From: Trichobilharzia szidati
Lineage: Eukaryota > Platyhelminthes > Trematoda > Strigeidida > Schistosomatidae
Reading direction: 5' to 3'
Assembly: GCA_944472155.2 (NCBI GenBank)
Contig: OX235277.1
Location: 19,912,804-19,976,803, forward strand
Length of the DNA stretch: 64,000 nt
Under the pieces are notes generated by a model. That model saw nothing but the letters and a program-made list of their open reading frames with translations. It was not told the origin of the DNA and ran no database searches. Below are positions 48,799-60,553 of this stretch, piece after piece; positions within the stretch are counted from its first letter, which is position 1, and every line of letters begins with the position of its first letter. The position numbers were made by a program, and so were the translations under genes.

Positions 48799-49263
48799 AG
48801 AATTTGACAACTTGAAACCATACTCAACCAAACTATTTAAAATGGCCTTTCGTTTCATCTCAGATAATCATTTCAGTAAAAAACCACAGCAGAATATACT
48901 AAATGACTACTGCTGTTCTTCAATTTGTCCATATTCTGACCAAACGTCGGAGCATTCAAGAAGACTGTGGTTGCTTGATTTCAAAAGATCAGTATCTTTT
49001 TCCAGAATTATAATTATAATTTCCACCGACACCTTTAGTGTAATATGTCCAGAAAGTTATACTAGAGGAAATATTCGGATACACCTGTCTTGATAAATCA
49101 CACCAATGAAAAAGATGTGGATATTCAACACGGGACCAGTGAATATAGCATTATAAGTGGTTATGAGTTATTTTTAACGTTAACCTCTGGATGGCTTATC
49201 AAAGAATACTATACATACATATATACATATATATATACATAAGAGTCCTTATTATACTCAGTT

Positions 49264-50215
49264 GAAGACAACAAAACTTACTGCCTGATCATGGATTTAT
49301 GAACAGAAAAAAAATGTATACTTGACTACAGAACTAATACAACAGATAACGATCGAAATATTTTCGAATATTGAACAAGTGTCTAATTAATCCACATGTT
49401 TTGGAAACAAGAGTAGTTAATGAGAACCAGCTTAGTCTACAAATCAATTTCTAAAGCGGTTGTCAAAGATGCGGTGGACAGAATTTTGAGACAGTCAGAT
49501 TATTAATTATGTCATAGGCAATAAGATGACTGCACAAATTTCTCTCGGACACAGCTTCGATTACTGATAATAAACTTTTGCTTGTAAATCTTTATGCACA
49601 AAAACTACAGATTGAATAACTTCATCAAGAGAGGTGACTGAATGACCTAATACAACTTTGGTCTATTTTTGCTGTCCCAAAACAAAATAATTATGAACGA
49701 TGCAGGGTATTTGAATGAGATAACTGGCATGATTGGCGTTCATCGGAAATTCCCAAAATTTCGACTTCTTTTAGTCCGGTGACAAAGACTGAGAAATGGT
49801 AAACTGAATCAATGAAGGGATTGAATGAAAAAGTTAGTATTTGCAAATAGTTGTGTTCTCTGAGGTGTTTGGTTGAATTGCCGAGATTTCGTCATCCTTC
49901 TGGACAGCGGTTTCGTCCTAGTTCGCGACACTTCAGAAATAAACATCCATAGCACCACTGAGGATCAGACCCAAGACTTTAGGACTTTGAGACTCAGCTC
50001 ACTGACCATTCAGCTGGTTGTACGGAGTCCCAAACAAAGACAAAACGACTGTCCAGTACTCCTTGATTTTCATACTGCCTTATCCTTGAAATCAGTCATA
50101 CTCCATTCAACCAACACTAGAAAATAGTAATTGATAAGAAGAATAAATAAGGGTAATAAATGAAGAAGACATTGATAGCAATCAGTACACCATATAATAA
50201 TCATAGTAATTCGTT
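49264..50215 (+). repeat. 0.95-kb unit U3
   Basis: Counterpart of U1 in copy 2, nearly identical, including the SINE/PLE junction at 49850-49905. Confidence 0.85.
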
Positions 50216-51153
50216 AAACACAACAAAACTTACCACCTCAAATTGGTTTTTATTACGGAAAAAGTAATGTATATTTAACTATAGAACTAATACAACAGAT
50301 AACGGTCAAAATATATTAGAAAATTGAACAAATGTCTAATTAATGCATATGTAGTTATTGAGAACCAGCTTTGTGTTCGAATTGATTTCTTGAGAGTTGA
50401 CCAATTTTGCGGTGGACAGAATGCTGTGGAAGTCAGATTAATAATTATGTCATAGGCAATAAGATGACTGCACAAATTTCTCTCGGACACAGCTTCGATT
50501 ACTGATAATAAACTTTTGCTTGTAAATCTTTATGCACAAAAACTACAGATTGAATAACTTCATCAAGAGAGGTGACTGAATGACCTAATACAACTTTGGT
50601 CTATTTTTGCTGTCCCAAAACAAAATAATTATGAACGATGCAGGGTATTTGAATGAGATAACTGGCATGATTGGCGTTCATCGGAAATTCCCAAAATTTC
50701 GACTTCTTTTAGTCCGGTGACAAAGACTGAGAAATGGTAAACTGAATCAATGAAGGGATTGAATGAAAAAGTTAGTATTTGCAAATAGTTGTGTTCTCTG
50801 AGGTGTTTGGTTGAATTGCCGAGATTTCGTCATCCTTCTGGACAGCGGTTTCGTCCTAGTTCGCGACACTTCAGAAATAAACATCCATAGCACCACTGAG
50901 GATCAGACCCAAGACTTTAGGACTTTGAGACTCAGCTCACTGACCATTCAGCTGGTTGTACGGAGTCCCAAACAAAGACAAAACGACTGTCCAGTACTCC
51001 TTGATTTTCATACTGCCTTATCCTTGAAATCAGTCATACTCCATTCAACCAACACTAGAAAATAGTAATTGATAAGAAGAATAAATAAGGGTAATAAATG
51101 AAGAAGACATTGATAGCAATCAGTACACCATATAATAATCATAGTAATTCGTT
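50216..51153 (+). repeat. 0.94-kb unit U4, mosaic
   Basis: 938-bp period. The first ~230 bp differ clearly from U1-U3 (CCACCTCAAATTGG instead of TGCCTGATCATGG), while the remaining ~700 bp are almost identical to U3. This mosaic pattern suggests gene conversion or unequal exchange. Confidence 0.8.
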
Positions 51154-51774
51154 AAACACAACAAAACTTACCACCTCAAATTGGTTTTTATTACGGAAAA
51201 AGTAATGTATATTTAACTATAGAACTAATACAACAGATAACGGTCAAAATATATTAGAAAATTGAACAAATGTCTAATTAATGCATATGTAGTTATTGAG
51301 AACCAGCTTTGTGTTCGAATTGATTTCTTGAGAGTTGACCAATTTTGCGGTGGACAGAATGCTGTGGAAGTCAGATTAATAATTATGTCATAGGCAATAA
51401 GATGACTGCACAAATTTCTCTCGGACACAGCTTCGATTACTGATAATAAACTTTTGCTTGTAAATCTTTATGCACAAAAACTACAGATTGAATAACTTCA
51501 TCAAGAGAGGTGACTGAATGACCTAATACAACTTTGGTCTATTTTTGCTGTCCCAAAACAAAATAATTATGAACGATGCAGGGTATTTGAATGAGATAAC
51601 TGGCATGATTGGCGTTCATCGGAAATTCCCAAAATTTCGACTTCTTTTAGTCCGGTGACAAAGACTGAGAAATGGTAAACTGAATCAATGAAGGGATTGA
51701 ATGAAAAAGTTAGTATTTGCAAATAGTTGTGTTCTCTGAGGTGTTTGGTTGAATTGCCGAGATTTCGTCATTCT
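51154..51774 (+). repeat. Truncated unit U5
   Basis: About 620 bp with no difference from U4 that I can see, including the divergent front segment, then broken off in the PLE-tail portion. Confidence 0.8.
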
Positions 51775-52009
51775 GCTGGAGAACATGTTCTGCGGATTGT
51801 CAGCATATCATGAAGTTTTTAATTTTGCTTGAATTTGTTAATGGCGTGTCCTTGTTATCTACTTCGTGTTTGATGTTCGTCTTACATTTTTTATTGTTCG
51901 TTTTTGATTAAATTCTCTTTGTTCAATTGCAGGTTGATAAAAAATAATCAAAGGAAATATAAATCAACCATCAGTCACGAAGTTGGTATCCGGGAGACCG
52001 AATTCTTTC

Positions 52010-52165
52010 ATTCATGTAGAATTTTTATCAGTTCATTTCAGTTAATACTTGCGTTGAAGATGTTGTCCAGAAGGATGACATAAGCTCTACAATTAAACCA
52101 ACTAGCTCATAGAACACAACAAATTCCAAATCATCCCCCAGAACCACACACCTTCTCTGTAGACG
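52010..52165 (+). repeat. PLE tail fragment
   Basis: GTTGAAGATGTTGTCCAGAA, GGATGACATAAGCTC and CTCATAGAACACAAC match the PLE tail at 16945-17035 and the tail piece inside the 0.95-kb units. Hammerhead core residues are mutated (TTGAAGA; ATAA for GAAA). Confidence 0.7.
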
Positions 52166-52674
52166 ATAAAGATTTATACGTGAACAATAAATCTATAATT
52201 TTCTTATTCGCCAATGTACAGCTGATGAAAGCAACTAATTTTATATGAGAAAACGTTATTAGACTAAACATCCGTGTTAATATTTCTTTATCTTCCGTAA
52301 AAGAAATTATTGTAAAATACCCAATGAATGTTCACTTCTTATGTAATCACCAGACTTGTTGATAGCGTGACTACAAAGCCATCCCTAATACCAATAATGT
52401 CTGAATATGCGATGATGAATGTTCGAAAGATGTAACTAGTAAACTGGAATTCTAGCTCAATTATATTGATAATACATCATCGATGATATTGGATAGTTGG
52501 AAAGGACCAAAGAAAGGACTAGATACATCGCACTAGTTACTAGTGTCCAATCAAAATATATCATCGATTTAGAAAAGTTTTAAAAACAGTGGATATCTTT
52601 GACGAATTTAATGATCTGCATTCTTTATTAAATCTTGATGTTGAATAGAAAAGAAATAACAATTTTCATTCTTA

Positions 52675-53216
52675 GATGACCTTACGACTAGGAAAGAGAA
52701 TGATACAATAGGACGGAGTGGGTATAAATATGATTTTACCCATATTATGGGATTTACACCCATGAAGTATAAACGCACTTCAATTTCAATGATTACAGCA
52801 TAGAGCTAGATGAATCATCTTTAAAGACTGTATTAATGACAAGTTCAAAATTATTTGAGGACCGTTTAGTAAGATGGTTATCTAGAAATGTCTTTTTTGG
52901 TAAAGATACGAATTTGCCGTCGAGGCAAGTTAATATTTCAGCAGCTCAAAATAAGTCCTTATTCCTAAATCTACAGTTTCTTAAGGATAACATTTGTGAA
53001 ATAGCAACACAATATCCAAGAAACGTGTTTTAAACAGAATTCACTGCAGCAGAGGTAAGCTGTCTCTTGAAAACTACTGCAATTTTTCTTCCTAGAAATA
53101 AGGATGAACTAAATAATTCCACTGGGATCATATGTATCTTACTGTCACACAACTCATGTACAGCTCTTTACGGTTACACAAAGCACTGTTCATCGCTGTC
53201 ATCTAACATGGTCAAG
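52675..53216 (+). pseudogene. Unidentified decayed gene segment
   Basis: A long protein-like stretch. From 52675, after an acceptor-like TTCTTAG, one frame reads KENDTIGRSGYKYDFTHIM to about 52795. From 52773 another frame is open to 53216, about 147 codons, broken by a single TAA at 53031-53033. It includes KLFEDRLVRWLSRNVFFGK, NKSLFLNLQFLKDNICEIA, TEFTAAEVSCLLKTTAIFLP and TGIICILLSHNSCTALYGY. GATTACAG at 52791-52798 and CAAGTAAGG at the end look like splice sites. One stop in 147 codons is unlikely by chance in this base composition. No family is recognised; a recently lost exon or pseudogene is the best reading. Confidence 0.5.
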
Positions 53217-54164
53217 TAAGGGACAAACAACTCCATGCGTAGCTATTTACGGCATTCCTCATAGATACTGAAATACTTGAACATTACCCGCCTTTTCTCG
53301 ATTAATTTTAATTTTGCTTTACAGGTTCCTTTACTACATATAGTTGAATCCATCAGAGTTTGCCTGAAGTAGTTAAACCTGTATTTTCAGAAAAAAGTAG
53401 CACAGCCAACTTTCTTATTCAGACCATCATTCAGTTAATGTGATACTGTGATCAGATCCTATCCTCCTAAATCATTTACAAGTTACTACTATCTTGACTA
53501 TCTTTTCATTCTACCAACTTTATCATTACTTTTTTCAGAAGTAATGAGTATGAACATTTATTGATTCCTATTGTTTGTCTCTAAGATGGGATGCATCATT
53601 TAGACATTTGTTTAAATTTCGCAAATATTTCTACCGTTCAGTTGCCACATTAATTTTCTTGATTTTATTTGTTACTGAATCTAGTGTTACACTTGTGCAT
53701 ATTAGAAAATGCATGGCATTGCAATCTGTTAAGTGAAACGGCACGATATTGATTTAAAGGAGATCGATGCTGTCACTAGCAATTATTCTAAGTGTATAAT
53801 CGATGCATGACAATAGAACGTGATGACAAAATTACTAGAAACAATGATATTTAGTTAATCTCTTTGCCTTGCGAATTCAACTAATGACCTGCAGTATATA
53901 TATATTAGCAAATAATGCAAGCCGATTCTGCATGGATCTCAGAATTGTGGGCCACATAAAAGACGCGAATTTATTTTGTAATTTTCAAAGCTTGCAATGG
54001 CTATTTGTTCCCTTATTTATCTATTTACCAGTCGTTCAATTTAATACCATACACAGGTTTTCCAGATTGTATATTTACTGTTTAAACTTGTGAATATCCG
54101 ACAATCTCTGCTTATAAATTTAAGTGGATATATATAAATATATCAAGTGTTGGCTTGAGTGAAT
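53217..54164. other. Non-coding, nothing recognised
   Basis: AT-rich; the frame at 53869-54093 is hydrophobic and unrecognised. Confidence 0.4.
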
Positions 54165-54365
54165 TTGATCTGATTGGTTACAGGTCTGATCACTGGCTGA
54201 CTTCAACTTCAGAATCATTGAGAAGCCTGGGAGTACTGGACAGTTGCCACTTTCCAGTTTGTGACCCTTCGTCAACATGTACCCGGTGAAGTTCGAAACC
54301 AGGACCTTCTAATTGCTAGTCAACCTCATAAATCATTCAGCCACTAAGACCCAATCCAATGAAGA
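54165..54365 (-). mobile_element. Old Sm-alpha-type SINE
   Basis: Minus strand: A-box-like TAGTGGCTGAATGATT, B-box-like GGTTTCGAACTTC, then a remnant hammerhead region ending ACTGTCCAGTACTCCCAGG. The core residues are lost. Confidence 0.6.
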
Positions 54366-56143
54366 TATTTTTCCAAACGGTGAATCTGTCAAACTAAAGA
54401 CACATTTTTGATCCAATTCCACCAAATGTTTGTTGGCTTTATTTTAGACGTTCAGGGCATTTCTTCGGAGTTGTGTTCACGGAATTTCGATGGAGAACGT
54501 TTTCAAAGTTTGTTATAATTTTTCAAGGTGTGTCATTCGTTTTCTCAATATCTAAACAACCTAAGTGTATTGGACATCACCATGAGGTTTCGTTTCATAT
54601 CACGTTTTACCGAAATGAAAATGGATATCACTTAAGGGACCTTAAACAGTTAAGCTAAAGATCTAAATTCATCACTGTTACTTTATTTGCTGTCACGTCG
54701 ACCTAGATGTGGCATCCGAAATAATACAAAAGTTCGTGTAATACTGCGAATTGTCCTAATGATGTCACATAAACTTCTCCCTACTAAATCACCATGATAA
54801 CTGTCAGTGCTTTCAAACTATGAAGCTAAATCTTCAGGATGACATAACAGCAAATATATCATGTTGACAATGAAACGCCGAAAATCGTTATCTCCATGTG
54901 TACGATTCATCATCAACCGGGAGGTGTAAATTTATCATCAGTGACTTCACATCTGAATAACCTGAGATTGGGAACCAGTAGTTATTCATAAATTTACGAC
55001 AAATGACTTACATTCTTTTGTGATTTTCGCAACTATGTAGACACATATAAGTTATTAAAAACGTATTCATTTATGTATTATTAGTCAGTTATATTTCAAC
55101 TGAAATCATCCTTGTAAACTCCATCTATAGTGACTAAATGATTTGAAAAGTGTGCATGAAAATAAGCCATGTATTTCTCCAATAATGATATTGTATTTTT
55201 ACATTCCTCTACTCTTTATCTTTGGACAGTATAAATTAAAACATTCTGTCTTTATTGTATACTGACAGTCAATTCAACCTAAGTCATCACACTTTGAAGA
55301 TTTTCAATATTTTTTGTTACCAAAGTTATCACAGCAATCTCAGCCTAATATGCTGAAAGTAAAAAAATACTTACAGGCATTTATTTTGTTGGCTTTTGAA
55401 TTATGAAAACGTTTGACAAAAACATTGTTGACAGTTAATACTTGTAGATGACAACATGTAAACCGTGCACAACGGGATTTGTTTGATTTCATAATGAAAT
55501 TGTAAGAAAACGACATATTAAACAGGATCCTTCGATAATGTTGTTAAATTGAAACAAAATGAAGTTGAATTCTCATTGTCTTCACAGATAATATTCATGT
55601 GCTTGTCAATTTTCAGCAGTGTTCATCGTTACTTCACTATCTGCAAGAAAGCAGGTCAAATGTAGTTAATGATGATACACTCATTATATTCCTGGATTTT
55701 ACAAGTGAGACATCAGTTTACCTGATGTGGCGAGCTTTTTCTCTTAACTTGTAAGATAATCGGTTTTTGGAAACCATAATCTTGTATTCAGTTACTTAGA
55801 GAAAAATAACATACAAATGAACAGTGTTGGCATAAAAGCATACAAAGAGAATTTGGTTTATGGACTTACGCGCTTATGGTCAATAGAAATTGTGTTTAAA
55901 ATACGGTGAGAATAACTGTCTGCAGAAAAGACCACTTATATCTGCACACTGATCAACTGGGTTAGTTTTCAGTATGAAAATCACTCTGATTTGTATATCT
56001 TCACACTTTAATAATCATAACAGTTTTATTCTGGACAGTATTTATATAATGTACAGAATTTTCAGAGGGGTTTACTGCATGATATTTTCTCTTCGTACAA
56101 TATCATCAAGTAAAATATTGACTGGTAGTATAGTATAGTCTGT
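54366..56143. other. Non-coding, nothing recognised
   Basis: No gene or repeat recognised. Confidence 0.4.
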
Positions 56144-56450
56144 GACACAATGCTCTCTGAGCTGAAGCACAAAACATCCCATTATGATATTTCTGCTTTG
56201 TCGCTTTCAAGAAATCCCCAACATCTAGTTGAAAGCCAGTTGTAAGAAGTTCAGAAGTACATTTCGAAACTCAAGGACTAAACTAAGGAACAGATATCTC
56301 ATGCATTGAAACACACAACCACCGACAATAAGGCCTTTTCTCAAGTTTAGCAGGAAATTGCTAAACCGATGCTTGCAAACATTTTAAATGCAGTCAAGAG
56401 AAGATACCATTAGAGGTCATATCTTAACCGATTAAAACAACGTGAATGAG
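56144..56450 (+). pseudogene. Unidentified decayed coding sequence
   Basis: One frame reads protein-like for about 100 codons, with in-frame stops at roughly 20-30 codon intervals: TMLSELKHKTSHYDISALSL, then RNPQHLVESQL stop EVQKYISKLKD stop TKEQISHALKHTTTDNKAF and QEIAKPMLANILNAVKRRY stop. The amphipathic, lysine/glutamine-rich composition suggests a helical protein. Five stops of three types exclude simple recoding of one codon. I do not recognise the family. Confidence 0.35.
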
Positions 56451-57323
56451 AGAAAATATATGCAGTTGGCAGTTTTTGGTGGCCCAAGTTTTAAGCAGGC
56501 CGCCTCACTATAACTGTGTTGTCATATAATGTAGTGCATTCCGTATGATAAATATATAAATCCTTTGTTAATTTGATGAAATTAAGAAAAATCTTAAAAA
56601 TACAGGCGTCATGCAGAGGAAACTTCTAACTGACTCTGGAAATGACATGCAGCCACCAAAATAAATGATCAGTGGAGTCTACAGAAATCGAAGAAAAATC
56701 AGAATGTAATGAATAAGTAATGTCAAACGAAATTTCTCCTGAAAAGTTATTTTTGGACCAGGAAGTGACCAATCATTCCTCTTTCAGCGAAGTAGTCATA
56801 AGTATTTACTATAAAATTTATGGGTATCGCGTAATTACGAATTCCTGTTCTCATCAAAATGTATACTTAATAAAAATAACCTTGATGATAAATATTTAAA
56901 GCTATCAGGTCTTTGGCAAAGAAGAGTCAAAGACTTCATAAAGTTGAAAGGATTCCAGCTGAACACGTATCGACATAACTCAACAGATAGATCATAGTTT
57001 TGACAGTTTATGTGAATGAAAGGTGTAACTTACTAACATCCGATGGATCTGTATTGCACAAAAGTATATATAAAATTAAAATAAATGCCTGAAATTATCG
57101 GCAGCGAAATTCGTAAGAGAATTGAATGATATATTCACATTCACCATTAGTTCTCCTGATAACAAACTATTATGGTAATCACTTAACAGTAATACAGGAT
57201 TTCATAAACGCAACCTTGTTTAATAGTTTACTATCCTATCTCGCATCATGAAAAGGAGATATGATTGGCTGTGAGCCTCAGGCACTGACAACCAATCTCC
57301 TTTGAAATCATGACAATATAATT
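56451..57323. other. Non-coding, nothing recognised
   Basis: No convincing feature. Confidence 0.4.
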
Positions 57324-57527
57324 TCGACTGAACAGGAAGAAAAGTTACAATTATACAATGCTACACAACTACTAACAACGTATGCCAAGAGAATAACAGA
57401 GACTCTAACAGATAAGTGTGAACAGTAAAACAGACTGATGCTAAATCGAATTTCAGCTGGTGGTATCAACGCAAGCAAAGCCATGATCAAACAACACTGG
57501 AAGAGAACTCATCATGATCGGGGATGA
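57324..57527 (+). pseudogene. Unidentified decayed coding sequence
   Basis: One frame reads STEQEEKLQLYNATQLLTTY and AKRITETLTDKCEQ, then TAA at 57426-57428, then NRLMLNRISAGGINASKAM up to TGA at 57525-57527. It is hydrophilic and helix-like. A degraded retroelement is possible; no motif settles it. Confidence 0.3.
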
Positions 57528-58129
57528 TATCAGCGAAATGACTGAAAACAGAAGACTCTTTGCAAACTTCTGCACTACTAAAATCTACTGATTGGAAGTA
57601 TTGTGGAAACTAAGGATACTGGAGACAAGATTGAGAATTTAGGAGGGTGCATATTCATATCACCTTTACAAACTTTAAATTATTTCACCATATATCATGC
57701 ATGATTAGTTAGTTATTTTGCTCATGTGTAAAATCAGATTTAGTTAATCCTTATTAGTTTGTCTGAGTGTTTTGTTGAAATTAGTGACATCATCTGCCTA
57801 CACTTTATTTTTACATTTCATTTTTATGTGTGTGAAAAGATTTCTCAGGCACACTATCTAAGTTAATGATACTGGCATATTTCAAACAATTATCTCAAAA
57901 ATACTTATATGAAGAATTATCTAGCCTTCATTATGAATTATATAAAATGAACGTGCTGTGCAGGCCATAGCTTCTTCGGTACAATTGTAAAATGCCTAAA
58001 ACTTTGTTTAGAATCTACTTACTCTCCCTTAAAGACAAACTATACTGCCAATATCTTTGTCTGTAGCAGGTCTTCGTATGAAAAGTGTAGAAGGAAAAGT
58101 ACTGACAAGTCTTATGTCATCCTAGAATA
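57528..58129. other. Non-coding, nothing recognised
   Basis: No gene. It ends in the ATT/TAA-rich tail of the LINE on the opposite strand. Confidence 0.4.
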
Positions 58130-59276
58130 TATATTATTATTATTGGATCCTTTAATTGCTGGAGGAACATAGGGCTTCAGCCATGTGTCTCCATTGCGTT
58201 CGGTTCTCTGCTAGAGTCTTCATCTGGCTCCATGTCTGACCACACGTTTTCATCTCCTCTTCACATGACCTCCTCCAAGTCACCCTTCGACGACCATCTC
58301 GCCGCTTCCCTTTCGGGTTCCACTCGAGCAATGGCTTGTCTAGTGATGTCACTTGGTGATTTCCTCAGAGTATGGCCAATCCATCTCCATTTCTTTTTGC
58401 CTATTTGTTTCACAATCGGTTCCTGCTGTGTTGGTTCGCTCCCAGAGATCTCTGTTGCTGATCTTTTCTGACCGGCCATCTGGTCTTGAGTATTGAGCGA
58501 AGACAACTATTAACGAAGGTCTGTAGTTTGTTTGAGATGCTCCTTATGACGCGCTGGCCAAGTCTCTGATCCGTATAGTGAGTAGCAGCGACTTCACATT
58601 GTTGTTGAAAATCCGGATCTTATTTTTGACGCTGAATACTGTTGACCTCCACACAGACTTGAGAGTAGTGAAAGCTTGCCTTGCTTTCCCAATCCTTGCT
58701 TTGATATCCTCGTCAGTTCCGCCTGTAGTTGAAACGATGCTTCCCAGGTAGGTAAAATAGGTTGTTTCTTTCAGGTTCCTCCCATTTATGCTGATTGTTT
58801 TCTGTTGTTGTTGCTGTTGGTGATGTTGCCCAGGAATATTCATTACCTCTGTCTTCTCTATGTTCACTTGAAGTCCTATCTTTGATGCTTCCGCTACCAA
58901 CTTGTTGCTTTTCGCTTGCATATCTTCCAGTTTGTGGGAAATCAGACATATATATCATCGGCGAAGTCCAGATCCTCCAAGTTTTTTGTGTGAGTCCATT
59001 TTATGCCTGTTTCTTTATTGCCAGCTGTTTGTCGCATCATCCAGTCCACTGCAATCAGGAATATCATTGGCGATAGTAGGCAGCCTTGTCTCACTCCTGT
59101 CCTCACTTCGAAGGATTCCGCAAGTTTCCCGTTGTGGATCACTTGGCATGCAGCACTGTCGTAGAGCTGTTGGATGAGATGTATAATTGTCGGTGGCACC
59201 CCGTAGTAGCGAAGTAGTTGCCAAATCACCTCTCGATCGACGTTGTCGAAGGCATTTTCAAAGTCGATGAAGTTGA
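58130..59276 (-). pseudogene. 5'-truncated non-LTR LINE, RTE/SR2-like
   Basis: Minus strand. It starts inside RT motif A (LNFIDFENAFDNVDRE, near 59276) and runs through YYGVPPTIIHLIQQLYDSA, TGVRQGCLLSP and FADD. A frameshift follows at about 58940, then EDMQAKSNKLVAEASKIGLQ and FTYLGSIVSTTGG. The segment normally around YGSETW is damaged at about 58545. Then come KKWRWIGHTLRKSPSDITRQ and TWRRSCEEEMKTCGQTWSQM, ending with a stop at 58152. A tail of TAA/ATA triplets at 58128-58147 fits a LINE 3' end. Endonuclease and RT fingers are missing. The clade assignment is from the general look of the C-terminus and is tentative. Confidence 0.85.
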
Positions 59277-59280
59277 GATA

Positions 59281-59307
59281 TATATATTATGTATAACATA
59301 ATATATA
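59281..59307. repeat. AT palindrome at LINE 5' junction
   Basis: TATATATTATGT and its reverse complement ACATAATATATA flank a 3-nt loop, immediately beyond the truncated LINE end. A longer AT-rich low-complexity tract continues to about 59345. Confidence 0.6.
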
Positions 59308-59439
59308 TAATACAATATATATTATAGTACATATATATGTATATAGTACAAATATGTGAATGACACATTTATCTTTATTAAGAAAGCTGAAAACGGAAAC
59401 TTTCTACAACACATTAACTCAGTCTCAAATTATATAGCT

Positions 59440-59672
59440 TACTAATGAAGTTGTGCGGTTTGCATGTTCGCCGACCATGCACATGATCCGGGGTTCGATA
59501 ACCGGCCGACGCACTCCTTTGCCTCACTTATCCAGTAATAAGACACGTAACGAGGGAAGGTTGGGCATGAGACTAGCAACCCGATCCTTAAAAATAAATA
59601 CTGCTACTGAAACTTCAAGCCTCCAGCTTGAAGCCCTATGTTTCACTGGGAACGTGAAGGAAATAAATAAAT
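59440..59672 (+). repeat. SINE: tRNA-like head plus hairpin tail
   Basis: Head (59445-59515) with B-box-like GGGGTTCGATAACC and a GACCATGCACATG stretch shared with 25345-25430. Tail (59560-59665) has GAGACTAGCAAC, ACTTCAAGCC/GCTTGAAGCC and GGGAACGTGAAGG, shared with 19290-19400 and 10409-10640. This is the most complete copy and it links the head and tail families. Confidence 0.65.
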
Positions 59673-59699
59673 AACTAATGAAGTTAAACTGAGTGAGAG

Positions 59700-60240
59700 A
59701 ACACTTAACTTTCTGGATTGTCTTGTTAGAGCAAACTGACGACAAACTAAAGTTCACCCTATTCAGGAGACAGATACTTTCAAAAAATATTTTAATTTGC
59801 GATCGGATTATCCAATAAGACAGCTTTGGTGGAAGTTAAAGATATGTTTCTTGAAATGACACAAACCATCTGTGTTCATAAGATAAAGTGTTCAGAATAT
59901 GAGGCTTGCTATATAGGGGAAACAAGTAGACAAGTGAATGTTAGAGTGAATGCACACATACTGTGCACGAAACGTTCTCCAAAAAATGCAGTAGAATTAA
60001 AGTCTCGAAATGAAATCAGCCATAACAACTCATGCTATAGACAATGGACTTAAGATCGATTTCGAAAATATCAAAATTCTGGGGAAAAGCTTTCATTCAC
60101 ATAGAGAAAGACTAGTCTCTGAAGCTTTGCATATTTTAACCACATCGAGTGCAACAAATATAAGAGAAGGGATAGACTTTTCATCTATATGGCAGACTCT
60201 AATGACACAAAACAGAAGAGAGAAAATAAAAATGTATTCA
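59700..60240 (+). pseudogene. PLE relic: GIY-YIG endonuclease
   Basis: Plus strand: KLKFTLFRRQILSKNIL near 59745, then from 59826 a 75-codon frame with VHKIKCSEYEACYIGETSRQ and VNVRVNAHILCTKRS. This corresponds to Y-x-I-x-C ... YIGET-x-R of PLE endonucleases. A frameshift near 60010-60025 leads to ATHAID-like and NIKILGKSFHSHRERLVSEA, the conserved C-terminal segment ending about 60200. It is followed directly by a SINE on the other strand. Confidence 0.7.
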
Positions 60241-60261
60241 AGTGTTGATTCGCAGGCATTC

Positions 60262-60553
60262 GGCCGGTTACAGGATTTTCATCATGGTCTGACATATGTT
60301 ACAGAACCGTTGGAAAATCAGTGACCAATGAAAAGCTTTTTCGTCCTTGTTTGGACCAATTCAGTAGTACGCACCCAAAGGGGTTCTAATTTATAAATTT
60401 CCTTTTACAAGACGAGTCACTCGGACACTATCCAATGGACAGTGAGCTCTGACTCCACCCAATTCACGATATACCGCAACTGTTAGCTAATGCCATCGGC
60501 TAGTAACTGTCTTGACACCCATCCTCTTGTACCACACTAGTCAAGACTTCCCA
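60262..60553 (-). mobile_element. Sm-alpha-type SINE
   Basis: Minus strand, near full length: a GCGGTATATCGTGAATTGGG segment shared with 29515-29862, then TGCGTACTACTGAATTGG and AAGGACGAAAAAGC over the hammerhead region, then the tail ATCATGATGAAAATCC-like end. The core is mutated (TACTGAA; GAAA kept). Confidence 0.6.

Larger units (their letters stand above)
47147..51774 (+). repeat. 4.65-kb tandem duplication, copy 2
   Basis: Repeats 42494 onward: common block (47147-49263), U3, U4 and a truncated U5. It ends abruptly at about 51774 inside a unit (...GATTTCGTCATT, then unrelated sequence). Unlike copy 1, its second and third units carry a divergent front segment. Confidence 0.9.

Noticed and set aside
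42494..51774. CRISPR-like or satellite array
   Set aside because: Units are ~950 bp with internal retroelement pieces; there are no short repeats with unique spacers.
56144..56450. Alternative genetic code explaining the in-frame stops
   Set aside because: TAA, TAG and TGA all occur in the frame, while the PLE and gypsy frames use the standard code; decay is simpler.
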